A DNA stretch of 33,277 nucleotides. Source: CAYSJU01 sp964431495. GTDB taxonomy: Bacteria > Omnitrophota > Gorgyraeia > Tantalellales > Tantalellaceae. Below are positions 1 to 8,212 of this stretch, one piece after another. Made by a program: the position numbers and the translations under genes. The stretch covers positions 1 to 33,277 of the forward strand of contig CAYSJU010000022.1 of assembly GCA_964431495.1 (NCBI GenBank). Direction: 5' to 3'. The notes under the pieces were generated by a model. That model was given only the letters and a program-made list of their open reading frames with translations, was not told the DNA's origin and ran no database searches. Positions within the stretch are counted from its first letter, which is position 1. Every line of letters begins with the position of its first letter.

Positions 1-10
1 TCGGCCTCGC

Positions 11-53
11 CCGGAGGGCTCGCCACTTCCTCGGACATTTCGTCCTCGGTCGG
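11..53 (-). repeat. Dispersed repeat, element A copy 1
   Basis: This stretch, read on the minus strand, matches two other places in the window (26955-26997 and 29236-29277). The shared core is CCGAGGACGAAATGTCCGAG followed by GCGAGCCCTCCGG or a close variant. It lies just downstream of the stop codon of the 223-residue secreted protein. The GGAC-GAAAT-GTCC core can fold into a small hairpin. The other two copies are fused to a second hairpin element; this one is not, at least within the visible sequence. Confidence 0.8.
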
Positions 54-80
54 CCGGGGTTAAATCAAGAGAAAGCTTAC

Positions 81-752
81 TTACCGCTCCTTCCTGGCAG
101 GTTTTCCAAAGGCATCGAGTTCTTCCGGAACGAATACGGAAAGGGTGGTCTTGATCCTCTCTTTTTCCTGCTGTTCCCTGTTCTCTACGATCAGTTTGAC
201 TATATCGCCCTTCCCGTCTATCTTATCTGCCATGGCATTGTCCAGCTTAAAGGTGCATTTCAGGCCTGTTATTTCGCCTTTTGCCTGCGAGACCAAAAGG
301 CCGAGTCCGGCTGCCATGCCCACCTTGTCAATGGTCGTGGCAACGGCGCCTTGTTCAGCACTCACGAGGCACACACCATTTCCGGAATATTCATAGGCAT
401 ATTGCTCGTACATGAGCCCGATAGCAGCGAATATGACTGCCGCGGGCCAGCGAAAAACAGATTCCTTAACGCCGTAAAACTTATTCGTCTCGACCGGCCG
501 TATCACATTCCCGTCTATATCCAGCTTGATATCCGTTACCTCCCATTTCCTGAAATCCGCGCCCTGCCCTATGGCCATGCCCGCGACCTGGATCTCCATG
601 CCTTCTGGTGTTCTCCTGTAGAGGATGCCGATATCACAATCGGTCTTCCTTACTGTCACGGTCTTGTATTCTATGCCTTCCTGTTCCTGCGCTGAACTTC
701 GCATAACCATGACTATCCCGAAAATGACCAGAAATGTTATCAGTTTTTTCAC
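81..752 (-). CDS. Hypothetical secreted protein, 223 aa
   Basis: I do not recognise the family. The N-terminus (MKK, a hydrophobic run LITFLVIFGIVMVM, then SSAQ) looks like a Sec signal peptide with cleavage near residue 21, so the protein is probably periplasmic or outer-membrane associated. Residues around 102-120 form a second hydrophobic segment, and a glycine-rich hydrophobic stretch (VGMAAGLGLLV) follows near 143-153. Only two cysteines are obvious in the mature part besides one near the C-terminal third. The start is GTG; an AGGAG about 14 bases upstream overlaps the end of the preceding gene, so the ribosome site is imperfect but coupling is likely. It is the last gene of a five-gene run with an MFS transporter, an AsmA-like protein and two small membrane proteins. 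Confidence 0.75.
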   Translation of the reverse strand: MKKLITFLVIFGIVMVMRSSAQEQEGIEYKTVTVRKTDCDIGILYRRTPEGMEIQVAGMAIGQGADFRKWEVTDIKLDIDGNVIRPVETNKFYGVKESVFRWPAAVIFAAIGLMYEQYAYEYSGNGVCLVSAEQGAVATTIDKVGMAAGLGLLVSQAKGEITGLKCTFKLDNAMADKIDGKGDIVKLIVENREQQEKERIKTTLSVFVPEELDAFGKPARKER

Positions 753-762
753 GAGTAATACC

Positions 763-1155
763 CTACTCCTTCAGGCCACCGGACAGCGCGGCACCAAGAG
801 CGTTACCCGCTGTTTCCATCTCCTGCGCCAGCCGCATTTGGGCCAATTCGTGCAAGACAAGCAGAACGACCAGCATACCTACTGCCAGCATCCCCGGTAT
901 AGGCCGTTTAAAGCCTACAAGAAAACCAAGACCCCCGCCTATTATGATCCAGTAGAGAAAGCAAAGGACATGATTGTGCGGGTCCTTTAAACCCAGTCTC
1001 AGGGCGAGCAAAACAGGCACACTTTCCAGGACATTGGCCAGCGCCCGCATGGTTTCGTTCCCGCCCTGGCCAAGCCAGCATATCAGCACAACAAGTGCCG
1101 CGAAAACAATGCCACCCTCAGCTCCGATCAGCGTGGCTTTCTGATGATCGGTCAT
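763..1155 (-). CDS. Hypothetical small membrane protein, 130 aa
   Basis: The protein is unrecognised. It shows three or four hydrophobic segments: AALVVLICWL near residues 19-28, a short LALRLGL stretch near 50, CFLYWIIIGGGLGFLVGF near 65-82, and MLAVGMLVVLLVLHEL near 89-104. It is therefore very likely an inner-membrane protein. The start ATG overlaps the stop codon of the gene before it (TAATG), and a strong Shine-Dalgarno GGGAGGGG sits three bases upstream, so the two are translationally coupled. The next gene begins ten bases after its stop. Function cannot be inferred beyond membership of this envelope gene cluster. Confidence 0.75.
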   Translation of the reverse strand: MTDHQKATLIGAEGGIVFAALVVLICWLGQGGNETMRALANVLESVPVLLALRLGLKDPHNHVLCFLYWIIIGGGLGFLVGFKRPIPGMLAVGMLVVLLVLHELAQMRLAQEMETAGNALGAALSGGLKE

Positions 1156-1382
1156 TATCCCCTCCCTTTCAGACGCAACAAATATATGATAATTTTGATA
1201 ACGGCATAACTGACATAAAATATAATAAAACTACGCATAAGATACAAACCGAGTCCGCCGGCCTCATCGAGCGTAAGCTCTATTTCACTAAGTCTAAATC
1301 CCAGGATCAGCCAGAAATTGACAGCAAACATTGTGAGCACAAACCCCGCGAGAATAAGCCCTTCACGAACTATGACCTTCAC
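1155..1382 (-). CDS. Hypothetical small membrane protein, 75 aa
   Basis: A longer open frame reaches 1469, but the first part of it overlaps the coding end of the AsmA-like gene and has an unlikely composition (WWSRVGWLRCCVSCRRC). A GTG at 1382 preceded by GGGGGG at four bases gives a sensible protein that starts VKVIVREG and lies 22 bases after the previous stop, so I chose that start. Two hydrophobic segments are visible, roughly residues 8-27 (LILAGFVLTMFAVNFWLIL) and 47-66 (MRSFIIFYVSYAVIKIIIYL). It is an inner-membrane protein of unknown function that ends by overlapping the start of the next gene by one base. Confidence 0.65.
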   Translation of the reverse strand: MKVIVREGLILAGFVLTMFAVNFWLILGFRLSEIELTLDEAGGLGLYLMRSFIIFYVSYAVIKIIIYLLRLKGRG

Positions 1383-1404
1383 TTTGCCCCCCACTGTTAC
1401 TGGT

Positions 1405-2517
1405 CTATATCCGCATCGCCTGCAGCTGACGCAGCACCTTAGCCATCCCACCCTTGACCACCATGCCAATGGCTTTTTTCACCCGCGGCCCCACACCTAT
1501 CTGCGGATCATCAACGGTCCCGATTACGACAAAGTCGAAGATGAGATCACCCCTGCTGGACCTCAGATACGGGACCAATCTGTTTATATTGGCGTTGAGA
1601 AACTGCCCGTTCTGCCAGTGCGGATCCACGGTAAAATTCAAGCGGTGGATCTCCATGGTCGTCAGGGATGTTATATTATCGTCATGCATCCTGAACTTCG
1701 TGTTAGAGCTGAAAAGTCCGTCCTTAAAAATAAAAGGTGTATAGCTGCTGAAATAAGGAAAGAACTGCATGACGTCTATATAACTTGTTTCCATGACCAT
1801 TTCCACGTTCGTCCAGTATTTATAGACAGTCAGCTTTGCGTTCAGGGCAAATCCGCTGTCCCTGTAGCGGTCGTTGGGGATCCTGAAGCTTAAAACGCAT
1901 GCCACCGGTATGGCGCCGTCCGAAGACCTGTCACCGGATGTAAGCGATAAATCAAACTTATCAAGGGTGATCGTGAAAGGCCCGTAAGGAACATAGAGGT
2001 CCTTGTAATTTACAACCGAATCTTTAATGGTCAGCTTTTTTACTGCCTTTATGAGATCATGGAGTGGGGAGACCTGCATTTCCGGTTCCTGTGCGTATGC
2101 TACCCCCGGCTCATAGCGCGACTGTTCTCTCTTATTGTAAGATACATTGAAGCCGCCTTTCCTGTCCTTCGTCACATTTAAAGTCCCTTTTTCGATAATT
2201 ATCTCATCGAAGACCACTTGCTTTTCCTGTTTCAACATTTCCTCGTTCAGGATTATGGTGAATTTTTCAGCGTTGAGCACATTCTCCTCTAAGTCTATCC
2301 TGCTTGCAATACTGAAGTCACTGAAATTTACCGCATAATCTTTCAGGTTCAAAGATACGCTTTCGAATTCCACTTCCGAACCCAGCATATCGCTCAAAGC
2401 GTTCTCCAGTATTTCCTGGCCGTAGAATTTCATATACAAAACGACAGCGCCTGTCACAACCGCGGCGAGCAGCGCGCATATCACGAATATCTTCAATATG
2501 ATCTTAAGCGTTTTCAT
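1405..2517 (-). CDS. AsmA-like / DUF748-type inner-membrane-anchored protein
   Basis: One membrane helix at residues 5-28 anchors a large periplasmic region rich in alternating beta-strand patterns. The N-terminal portion (LSDMLGSEVEFESVSLNLKD) and the C-terminal motif ending VVIGTVDDPQIGVGPRV resemble AsmA/DUF748 family proteins, which are beta-taco, lipid-transfer-like proteins of the Gram-negative envelope. At 370 residues it is short for AsmA but usual for single DUF748-type proteins. Its start overlaps the end of the MFS gene by 14 bases. The neighbours are small membrane proteins and a secreted protein, consistent with an envelope function. The family assignment rests on general layout rather than a diagnostic motif, so it is moderately certain; the lipid-transport role is inference. 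Confidence 0.65.
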   Translation of the reverse strand: MKTLKIILKIFVICALLAAVVTGAVVLYMKFYGQEILENALSDMLGSEVEFESVSLNLKDYAVNFSDFSIASRIDLEENVLNAEKFTIILNEEMLKQEKQVVFDEIIIEKGTLNVTKDRKGGFNVSYNKREQSRYEPGVAYAQEPEMQVSPLHDLIKAVKKLTIKDSVVNYKDLYVPYGPFTITLDKFDLSLTSGDRSSDGAIPVACVLSFRIPNDRYRDSGFALNAKLTVYKYWTNVEMVMETSYIDVMQFFPYFSSYTPFIFKDGLFSSNTKFRMHDDNITSLTTMEIHRLNFTVDPHWQNGQFLNANINRLVPYLRSSRGDLIFDFVVIGTVDDPQIGVGPRVKKAIGMVVKGGMAKVLRQLQAMRI

Positions 2518-3676
2518 CCTTCACCCTTTTTCGAACGAAGTAATAAAAGGCCAGGCCTCCGAAAAGACATATCATCGTTACCAGGTAAAAGACGCAGTTT
2601 ATCCCCAGGTGGTCCATGGTCAGCCCGAAGATTATCGGCGTGACAACGAATGCCAGGCTGTGCGAGGCCTGCACAATACCCATCCATGTCCCCATCCCGG
2701 TCTTCTGTCCTATTTCCACGTGTATCCCCGAAAGCGCGGGCACGGCTATGCCCGTTCCCACTCCCACAAAAGCCCCGGCGACCAGAAGCGCCGGGAACTC
2801 CGGACAGAACGGCATTGCCAGGAGCGCGAACATGCCCACGGTAATACCTATACACACCTGAAACGATTTGCCGTACCTGTCAAACCTGTCCGCCAGATTC
2901 CCGAAAGGCACCTGCAAAATACCCGCCACGAATATGCCCAGAAATATCAGAAACCCTATGTGCGCGGTATTCATGTCTATTTTTTCGGCCAGCGACGGCA
3001 CAAACGAGACAAAGACCACCATCATCAATATTGTGATAACAGCTATAATAAGCACGGCCTTTATGAAATTGTGTTTGATGAGTTTCCCGAACTGACCGAA
3101 GCTTTCCACTTTCTCGGGCGCTGGGCTCCTGGAATCCGGAAGAAGGAACAATACGATAAGAAAATTGAACGCGCCCAGTATGGCGATCATGTAGAACACC
3201 GCGTCAAACCCGTAATACTGGTCTATTATCCCTCCCATCAATGGCCCCACTGCCAGCCCCATATAGAACATCATGTTAAGAACTGACACTGTTGCCGCCT
3301 CTTTCCCCTTTCTGGCGAAATCCCCCACATACGCCACAACAATGGGCATGATCATCCCCAAAGCGAATCCGTGAAACAGCCGTAAAACAGTAAGCGATAC
3401 TACACCTTCGGCTATGGGATAGAACAGCGTGATAACAGTGTACAGCAGTAATCCCGAAGTCACAAATACTTTCCGGCCGATCCTGTCAGAGACCTTCCCC
3501 ACGACAGGCATGATAATGCCGCGGGAAAAACCGTACCCCGCGAAGATCATCCCCAGCCAGAAACCATTGGCGCCGTGCAACTCGGCAAACAACGGCAAAA
3601 AGGGCGAGATCACCCCTACGCCCACCATCGCCGAGAACGAGGTCATCAAGAGTATGAAAAAAGTCTTTCTTTCCAT
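2504..3676 (-). CDS. MFS transporter, 12 membrane segments
   Basis: This is a major facilitator superfamily drug or metabolite transporter. The motif A loop between helices 2 and 3 is visible as GKVSDRIGRK (residues 60-69 counted from MERK), and a matching half-motif GNLADRFDRYG marks the second half. About twelve hydrophobic segments and 390 residues fit the family. The substrate cannot be read from sequence. The start is uncertain: an ATG at 3703 gives nine more residues, but those codons begin inside a small palindromic repeat (3702-3721) and AGGA directly abuts that ATG. The ATG at 3676 has no clear Shine-Dalgarno either but gives the usual MFS N-terminus. It overlaps the AsmA-like gene by 14 bases. 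Confidence 0.85.
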   Translation of the reverse strand: MERKTFFILLMTSFSAMVGVGVISPFLPLFAELHGANGFWLGMIFAGYGFSRGIIMPVVGKVSDRIGRKVFVTSGLLLYTVITLFYPIAEGVVSLTVLRLFHGFALGMIMPIVVAYVGDFARKGKEAATVSVLNMMFYMGLAVGPLMGGIIDQYYGFDAVFYMIAILGAFNFLIVLFLLPDSRSPAPEKVESFGQFGKLIKHNFIKAVLIIAVITILMMVVFVSFVPSLAEKIDMNTAHIGFLIFLGIFVAGILQVPFGNLADRFDRYGKSFQVCIGITVGMFALLAMPFCPEFPALLVAGAFVGVGTGIAVPALSGIHVEIGQKTGMGTWMGIVQASHSLAFVVTPIIFGLTMDHLGINCVFYLVTMICLFGGLAFYYFVRKRVKDENA

Positions 3677-3701
3677 ATAAGTTAAGTTTACTGACTTTGT
3701 C

Positions 3702-3721
3702 ATTCCTGCGCAAGCGGGAAT
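3702..3721. repeat. Small palindromic intergenic repeat
   Basis: The sequence ATTCCTGCGCAAGCGGGAAT forms an 8-bp stem (one G-T wobble) around a GCAA loop. This is the familiar look of short dispersed palindromes that follow genes in many bacterial genomes. It lies between plsC and the MFS gene and touches the longer candidate start of the latter. No T-run follows, so it is not a standard terminator. Confidence 0.55.
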
Positions 3722-3741
3722 CCTTGATATGGTAACGGGGA

Positions 3742-4458
3742 TCAGGCAACGCTTGCCAGCTGTGACCAGATAATATTATTCAGCTGTCTGAAATCACCTG
3801 TTTTGAAGTCGGATGTATCTACCGGGGGGAGTACGGTCACTTTACCGTTCACTCTGGTCTTGAAGAGCCAGCCGCCCTTGGGAATGGCTTCCTTTGTGCC
3901 TTCCACGCGGATGGGCAGGATCGGCTTTTTCTCTTTTATGGCGAGCTTGAACGCGCCGTTCTGGAATTTGCTCATTTCGCCTGTACTGCTCCTGGTCCCT
4001 TCTGGAAAAAATAATACTGACACGTCATTCCTCAGCCACCAGGCAGCTTTTTGCAAAACCTTCTTGATGCTCCCGAAGCGTCCGCGTAAAAGTCTGATAT
4101 GTCTGATAAGAGAAAGGTTCCAGCCGAGAAAAGGGACTTTGAAAAGACTTTCTTTGGCCACCCATTTGAACTGCATGTGCGTTTTATACAGGACGATAAT
4201 ATCCGCCATGCTTTGATGGTTAGCGACTATAACGTATGTCTGGTGCGGATCGATATTTTCGATCCCTTCCACCTCGACATTCCAATACGGGTTCAACCGG
4301 CAGATACTGTTTGCCCACCAGTAACACTGAGCATGGCCTACTTTTCTTTTTTTGTCAAAAGGCAAAAGCGCCAGTGTTAAAAAAAGAACGACAAAAAAAA
4401 GGATTATCGTTAAAAACGCGCCGGCTACCCATATCATTAATGAGATGATAATTCTCAT
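3742..4458 (-). CDS. plsC: 1-acyl-sn-glycerol-3-phosphate acyltransferase (PlsC)
   Basis: The enzyme transfers an acyl group to lysophosphatidic acid to make phosphatidic acid, a step of membrane phospholipid synthesis at the inner membrane. The catalytic block NHQSMAD carries the HX4D motif (His81, Asp86), and the phosphate-binding block FFPEGTRSS follows at residues 150-158; a third block, PILPIRVEG, is also present. A membrane helix occupies residues 5-32. The length of 238 residues is normal. It follows the FKBP gene by 29 bases and probably shares its promoter. The Shine-Dalgarno is weak (GGGAAG about 12 bases upstream). Confidence 0.93.
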   Translation of the reverse strand: MRIIISLMIWVAGAFLTIILFFVVLFLTLALLPFDKKRKVGHAQCYWWANSICRLNPYWNVEVEGIENIDPHQTYVIVANHQSMADIIVLYKTHMQFKWVAKESLFKVPFLGWNLSLIRHIRLLRGRFGSIKKVLQKAAWWLRNDVSVLFFPEGTRSSTGEMSKFQNGAFKLAIKEKKPILPIRVEGTKEAIPKGGWLFKTRVNGKVTVLPPVDTSDFKTGDFRQLNNIIWSQLASVA

Positions 4459-4487
4459 TTTATTTATTCTTCCCGCCTGTAAAAAAA

Positions 4488-4991
4488 CTACTCAACAGAA
4501 ACGACCTTCACCTCGAATGCCAGTGTCTTGCCGGCGAACGGGTGGTTGAAATCCAGGACAACAGTATCTTCCTTGATCTCCACTATCTTGACGACCCATG
4601 CCCGGCCATCCGGGGTCCTGGTCTGAAGGGGCATGCCTACCTTCAGCTCTATCTCACCGGGCAGCGATGAACGGGGAACTTCTTTAAGCGCTTTTTCATC
4701 TCTTTTACCATAGCCATCCTCAGGAGGTACGGTGAATTTCTTATCTTCGCCTACCCGCATTCCTTTAAGTTCTTTTGAAATGCCGGGAAGGATCTTGCCT
4801 TCCCCGTGGACATATTCAAGAGGTTGACGTCCCTGAGAACTATCCACGGCCTGTCCATCAACGGTGATCATGTATTCAAAAGAAACTTTCTTCCCGTTTT
4901 CCACCACCCCTTCATCTCCCTCACCTTGCGCGTAATGGGATACCGCGCCAATAACCAGGAACACAAATAATGCCAGGAATAAACGCTTCAT
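4488..4991 (-). CDS. Exported FKBP-type peptidyl-prolyl isomerase, SlyD-like
   Basis: The protein catalyses cis-trans isomerisation of proline bonds. The FKBP core begins with FEYMITVDGQAVDSS, continues with PLEYVHGEGKILPGISKELKGM, and has the typical VPPEDGYGKRDE segment; the C-terminal part LDFNHPFAGKTLAFEVKV is the SlyD/FKBP signature, including an inserted IF-type domain between. Residues 1-22 form a signal peptide (MKRLFLALFVFLVIGAVSHYAQG), so it acts in the periplasm, unlike cytoplasmic SlyD. The histidine-rich metal-binding tail of SlyD is absent. A longer frame starts at 5027, but the ATG at 4991 has an ideal AAGGAG five to nine bases upstream and exposes the signal peptide, so I chose it. 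A promoter lies at 5048-5076. Confidence 0.93.
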   Translation of the reverse strand: MKRLFLALFVFLVIGAVSHYAQGEGDEGVVENGKKVSFEYMITVDGQAVDSSQGRQPLEYVHGEGKILPGISKELKGMRVGEDKKFTVPPEDGYGKRDEKALKEVPRSSLPGEIELKVGMPLQTRTPDGRAWVVKIVEIKEDTVVLDFNHPFAGKTLAFEVKVVSVE

Positions 4992-5047
4992 AAAACTCCT
5001 TTCTCTTGTCTGTATGACAACTGGCAAACCTCTCGGAACTTTTTATT

Positions 5048-5076
5048 AGTATAACACCGACTCGCCCCGAATACAA
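5048..5076 (-). promoter_or_regulatory. Candidate sigma-70 promoter for the FKBP-plsC genes
   Basis: On the minus strand TTGTAT and TATACT are separated by exactly 17 bases. The -10 matches five of six consensus positions; the -35 matches only the TTG. It lies about 57 bases upstream of the FKBP start and downstream of the RND pump stop, so it would separate the two transcription units. Confidence 0.5.
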
Positions 5077-5110
5077 TTTTTTCCCCAAAATGCTTCTCGC
5101 GCATCACTCC

Positions 5111-8100
5111 TCATTTCCTCACCGGGACGCGGAAAAATATCGCGTAAAGAACGGGCACTATGATGAGTGTCAGGACCGTCGCGAAACCGAGCCCGCACAT
5201 GATGGTCACTGCCATGGAAACAAAGAATCCGTCGGTCAAAAGTGGCGTCATCCCGAGTATGGTGGTCAGCGCGGCCATGGATACGGGCCGCAGACGGCTC
5301 ACTCCTGAATCAACGATCGCGTTGTATATTTCTTTACCCTGCCGCCGATCACAATCTATCTGATCAATAAGAACGATGGCATTCTTGATAAGCATGCCTG
5401 AAAGGCTTAAAAGACCGAGTAATGACATAAAACCAAAGGGCTGTTTTGTGATAAGCAGGCCCACTGCCACACCGATGATCGCCAGAGGCACGCACAGCCA
5501 TATGATAAGCGGCTGCCTGTACGCGTTGAAAAGAAAGACGACAATGAGGACCATAAGTATGGCAAATTTCGGAAGGTTCGCGTTAAGACTCTCCTGGGCT
5601 TTCGCGGAATCCTCAGCTTCGCCGTCCCATCCCATGGTATAACCCGGCATGCCTTTTAAGGGCCATTCGGCTTTGTCTGTTATAGCCTGTCCGGGCTCCA
5701 CATTAAGGGCCTTCTCTATCTTTGGCCTTATCCTTTCCAGGACTTTACTGGCCAGGCCTTCCTTGGGGTCGCAGTGTATCCTGAGCATGGCCTTCCTGTC
5801 CCTGCGCCATATATTGGCGTCTTCATAATCGGTCTCGAACCCGCTGACTATCTGTCCGATAGGAAGTGTCTTGCCCAGTTGCGGGCTCCAGACCTGGATG
5901 TCCTGCATGTTATCAACGTTCAGGCGTTCTTTTTCAGGCGCTCTCGCGACTATGGGTATGAGGTCCTTCTCTTCACGGTAGACTCCGGTCTGCGTGCCTG
6001 AAAAAGATTCCTCAAGGGTCCTTGCCAGGATCGGCCGGGTTATGCCCGCGCGGCTGGCCTGGGCTTCAGCGTACTGCGGCCGCACGACTTTTTCCTGCTC
6101 CCTCCACTCGTCACGGATAGTAATGGCGCCACCGTCCTCCCGCATGATCTTCTTGACCCTGGTGGCAAGCTGCCGCAGCACTTTCCCGTCCGGGCCGCTC
6201 AGCCGCAGCTGTATCTTGCCCCCGTCCCCGGGACCGAGCTGCATCTTTTTCACTCCTATTATCGCGTTCGGCAGAAGTTCGGACAGGCGCTCTTCTACGT
6301 CCTTCTTCATGCCGTCGATCTTACGGTAGTCCTCGACGTTCACGATGAACTGGGCGTAGCTCGAGCTCGGGTATTCCGGCGAATAAGTGAGTATATAACG
6401 CACATTACCGCCGCCGACAGCCAGGGCCACGTTCCGGACGCCTTTCATGTTCATCAGGTATTCTTCAGCTTTTTCGAGTTCCCTGGCAGTATCGTCTATG
6501 TGGGTCCCCTGGGGCAGCCAAACATCCACAAGGAACTGCGGACTCGTGGAGTTCGGGAAGAAGCTCCTGGGGATAAATCCAAAACCGAAAAACGCGATAA
6601 GAAAAAGCGCCACGACAACGCCTACCGTCTGCCACCTGTAATGCAAACAGGCCTCAAGCCATCTTCTGTACATCTGGAACAGCTTCCCGCCGTAAGGATC
6701 CATCGGCTTGCCACCATCCGCGCCGGGTTTCGGCCCCTTAAGGAATATCTTACAGAAGAAAGGCGTCACTGTAACAGCCGTGACCCAGCTCATCAGAAGC
6801 GAAATAAGGATGACCTGGAACAGCGTGCGGCAGTATTCACCGGTGCTGTCCTTTGACACCCCTATAGCCGCAAAGGCGACTATCGCGACCGCTGTGGCGC
6901 CGAGAAGAGGTATCGCGGTCTGTCCCACTACCGCGGAAGCAGCCTGGATACGCTCGCCGCCCGTCTCTATCCTTACCTTCATGCCTTCGGTTACCACTAT
7001 AGCGTTATCCACCAGCATGCCAAGCGCTATGATCAGAGCTCCCAGTGATATCCTTTCCAGCGTTATATGGCAAGCGCCCATGAAAAGAAAAGTGCCGCAT
7101 ACGGTGATGAACAGGACCGCGCCGATGATCAGGCCGCTCCTTAGCCCCATGAATATGAGAAGGACTATTATGACAATGGCCACTGCCTCCACAAGATTTA
7201 CCAGAAACCCGTTCACGGCTTTTACGACCGATTCTGACTGCAGGTAGATGATCTCCGTCTCTATGCCTAGCGGTATCTGCGGCATCAGTTCTTTTCCCCT
7301 CTTTTGCAGCGCTTCGCCCATGGTAACGACGTTACCGCCCAGAACCGTGGATATCCCGAGCGCCACAGCGGGTTTTCCGTTGTACTTCATTATATTGATC
7401 GATGGCTCCCTGTATCCCCGCTTTATAATAGCCACGTCCTTGAGGTACACGAGCTTGTCCGACCCTTCCGGGCTGACAAGCAGGTTACCGAACTGTTTTT
7501 CAGAGACAAACTCACCGGTCGGGTTGATAGCAAGATATTCGGGCCCTATCTTTATCCTTCCCGAATCGACCGCGATATTCTTATCCTCGAGCGCCTTGTA
7601 GATATCATCGGGAGATATGCCGAGCTGCGACATCTTTTCGCGGGACATTTCCACGTAAACGGTCTCCGGCTGTTCACCGTAAAAGACTATCCTTTTCACG
7701 TCCTTGACAAGAAGCAATTCACGCCTGAGAAAGTCCGCCACGTCCTTGAGTTCAGCGTAGGTAAACCCCTCCCCGGTCACGACGAAGAAGACACCGTACA
7801 CGTCGCCGAAGTCATCGTTCACAATGGACGGGCCGGCGCCAGGCGGCAGCCGGTCCTGATAATCGTGGATCTTGCGGCGGAGCTCGTCCCATACCTGCGG
7901 AAGGGTCGCCTTATCATATTTGTCCAGCATCGTGGCCTTTACGATGGAGAGGCCGCGCTCGGACCTGGACTCGACAAAATCAAGCTGGCCGAGTTCCTGG
8001 ACAGCCTTCTCTATCTCGTTCGATACTTCCTGCGACACCTCATCCGCTGACGCTCCCGGATACGGCGTGTATATCACGGCTTCCTTGATGGTAAATTCCG

Positions 8101-8212
8101 GGTCCTCCAGCCTGCTCAGGTGTTTATAGGCGTTTATCCCCGTTAAGACCACAAGCACGGTCAGGACCGTTGTGATCACGCTTTTTCTTATCGAAAGTTC
8201 CGCTATGTTCAT
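5111..8212 (-). CDS. RND efflux pump permease (AcrB-type, HAE1-like)
   Basis: A 1033-residue inner-membrane pump of the resistance-nodulation-division superfamily, which exports substrates from the periplasm or membrane through an outer-membrane channel using the proton gradient. The first helix (residues 8-27), two large periplasmic loops and the duplicated 12-helix plan are visible. The helix 4 motif is GMLVDNAIVV (residues 398-407), so the first relay aspartate is Asp402 while the second position, usually Asp in AcrB, is Asn403; this variant is common in RND proteins. The helix 10 motif GMLIKNAIVLIDQ supplies the relay lysine. The start overlaps the adaptor gene by four bases. With the adaptor and TolC-like gene upstream it forms a complete tripartite pump. 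Substrate is unknown. Confidence 0.95.
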   Translation of the reverse strand: MNIAELSIRKSVITTVLTVLVVLTGINAYKHLSRLEDPEFTIKEAVIYTPYPGASADEVSQEVSNEIEKAVQELGQLDFVESRSERGLSIVKATMLDKYDKATLPQVWDELRRKIHDYQDRLPPGAGPSIVNDDFGDVYGVFFVVTGEGFTYAELKDVADFLRRELLLVKDVKRIVFYGEQPETVYVEMSREKMSQLGISPDDIYKALEDKNIAVDSGRIKIGPEYLAINPTGEFVSEKQFGNLLVSPEGSDKLVYLKDVAIIKRGYREPSINIMKYNGKPAVALGISTVLGGNVVTMGEALQKRGKELMPQIPLGIETEIIYLQSESVVKAVNGFLVNLVEAVAIVIIVLLIFMGLRSGLIIGAVLFITVCGTFLFMGACHITLERISLGALIIALGMLVDNAIVVTEGMKVRIETGGERIQAASAVVGQTAIPLLGATAVAIVAFAAIGVSKDSTGEYCRTLFQVILISLLMSWVTAVTVTPFFCKIFLKGPKPGADGGKPMDPYGGKLFQMYRRWLEACLHYRWQTVGVVVALFLIAFFGFGFIPRSFFPNSTSPQFLVDVWLPQGTHIDDTARELEKAEEYLMNMKGVRNVALAVGGGNVRYILTYSPEYPSSSYAQFIVNVEDYRKIDGMKKDVEERLSELLPNAIIGVKKMQLGPGDGGKIQLRLSGPDGKVLRQLATRVKKIMREDGGAITIRDEWREQEKVVRPQYAEAQASRAGITRPILARTLEESFSGTQTGVYREEKDLIPIVARAPEKERLNVDNMQDIQVWSPQLGKTLPIGQIVSGFETDYEDANIWRRDRKAMLRIHCDPKEGLASKVLERIRPKIEKALNVEPGQAITDKAEWPLKGMPGYTMGWDGEAEDSAKAQESLNANLPKFAILMVLIVVFLFNAYRQPLIIWLCVPLAIIGVAVGLLITKQPFGFMSLLGLLSLSGMLIKNAIVLIDQIDCDRRQGKEIYNAIVDSGVSRLRPVSMAALTTILGMTPLLTDGFFVSMAVTIMCGLGFATVLTLIIVPVLYAIFFRVPVRK

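Noticed and set aside
1318..1893. Plus-strand open frame of 191 codons
   Set aside because: It is antisense to the AsmA-like gene and the 75-residue gene; low-complexity basic composition and no ribosome site.
2498..3286. Plus-strand open frame of 262 codons
   Set aside because: It lies opposite the MFS transporter, has a histidine- and arginine-rich composition typical of an antisense shadow, and shows no ribosome site or family motif.
7304..8050. Plus-strand open frame of 248 codons
   Set aside because: It is antisense to the RND pump, whose motifs and length are unambiguous; the frame is a by-product of codon bias.
5111..8212. Asn403 in place of the second relay aspartate of AcrB as evidence of an inactive pump
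   Set aside because: The VDNAIVV form is widespread among RND pumps, and the first aspartate and the helix 10 lysine are intact.
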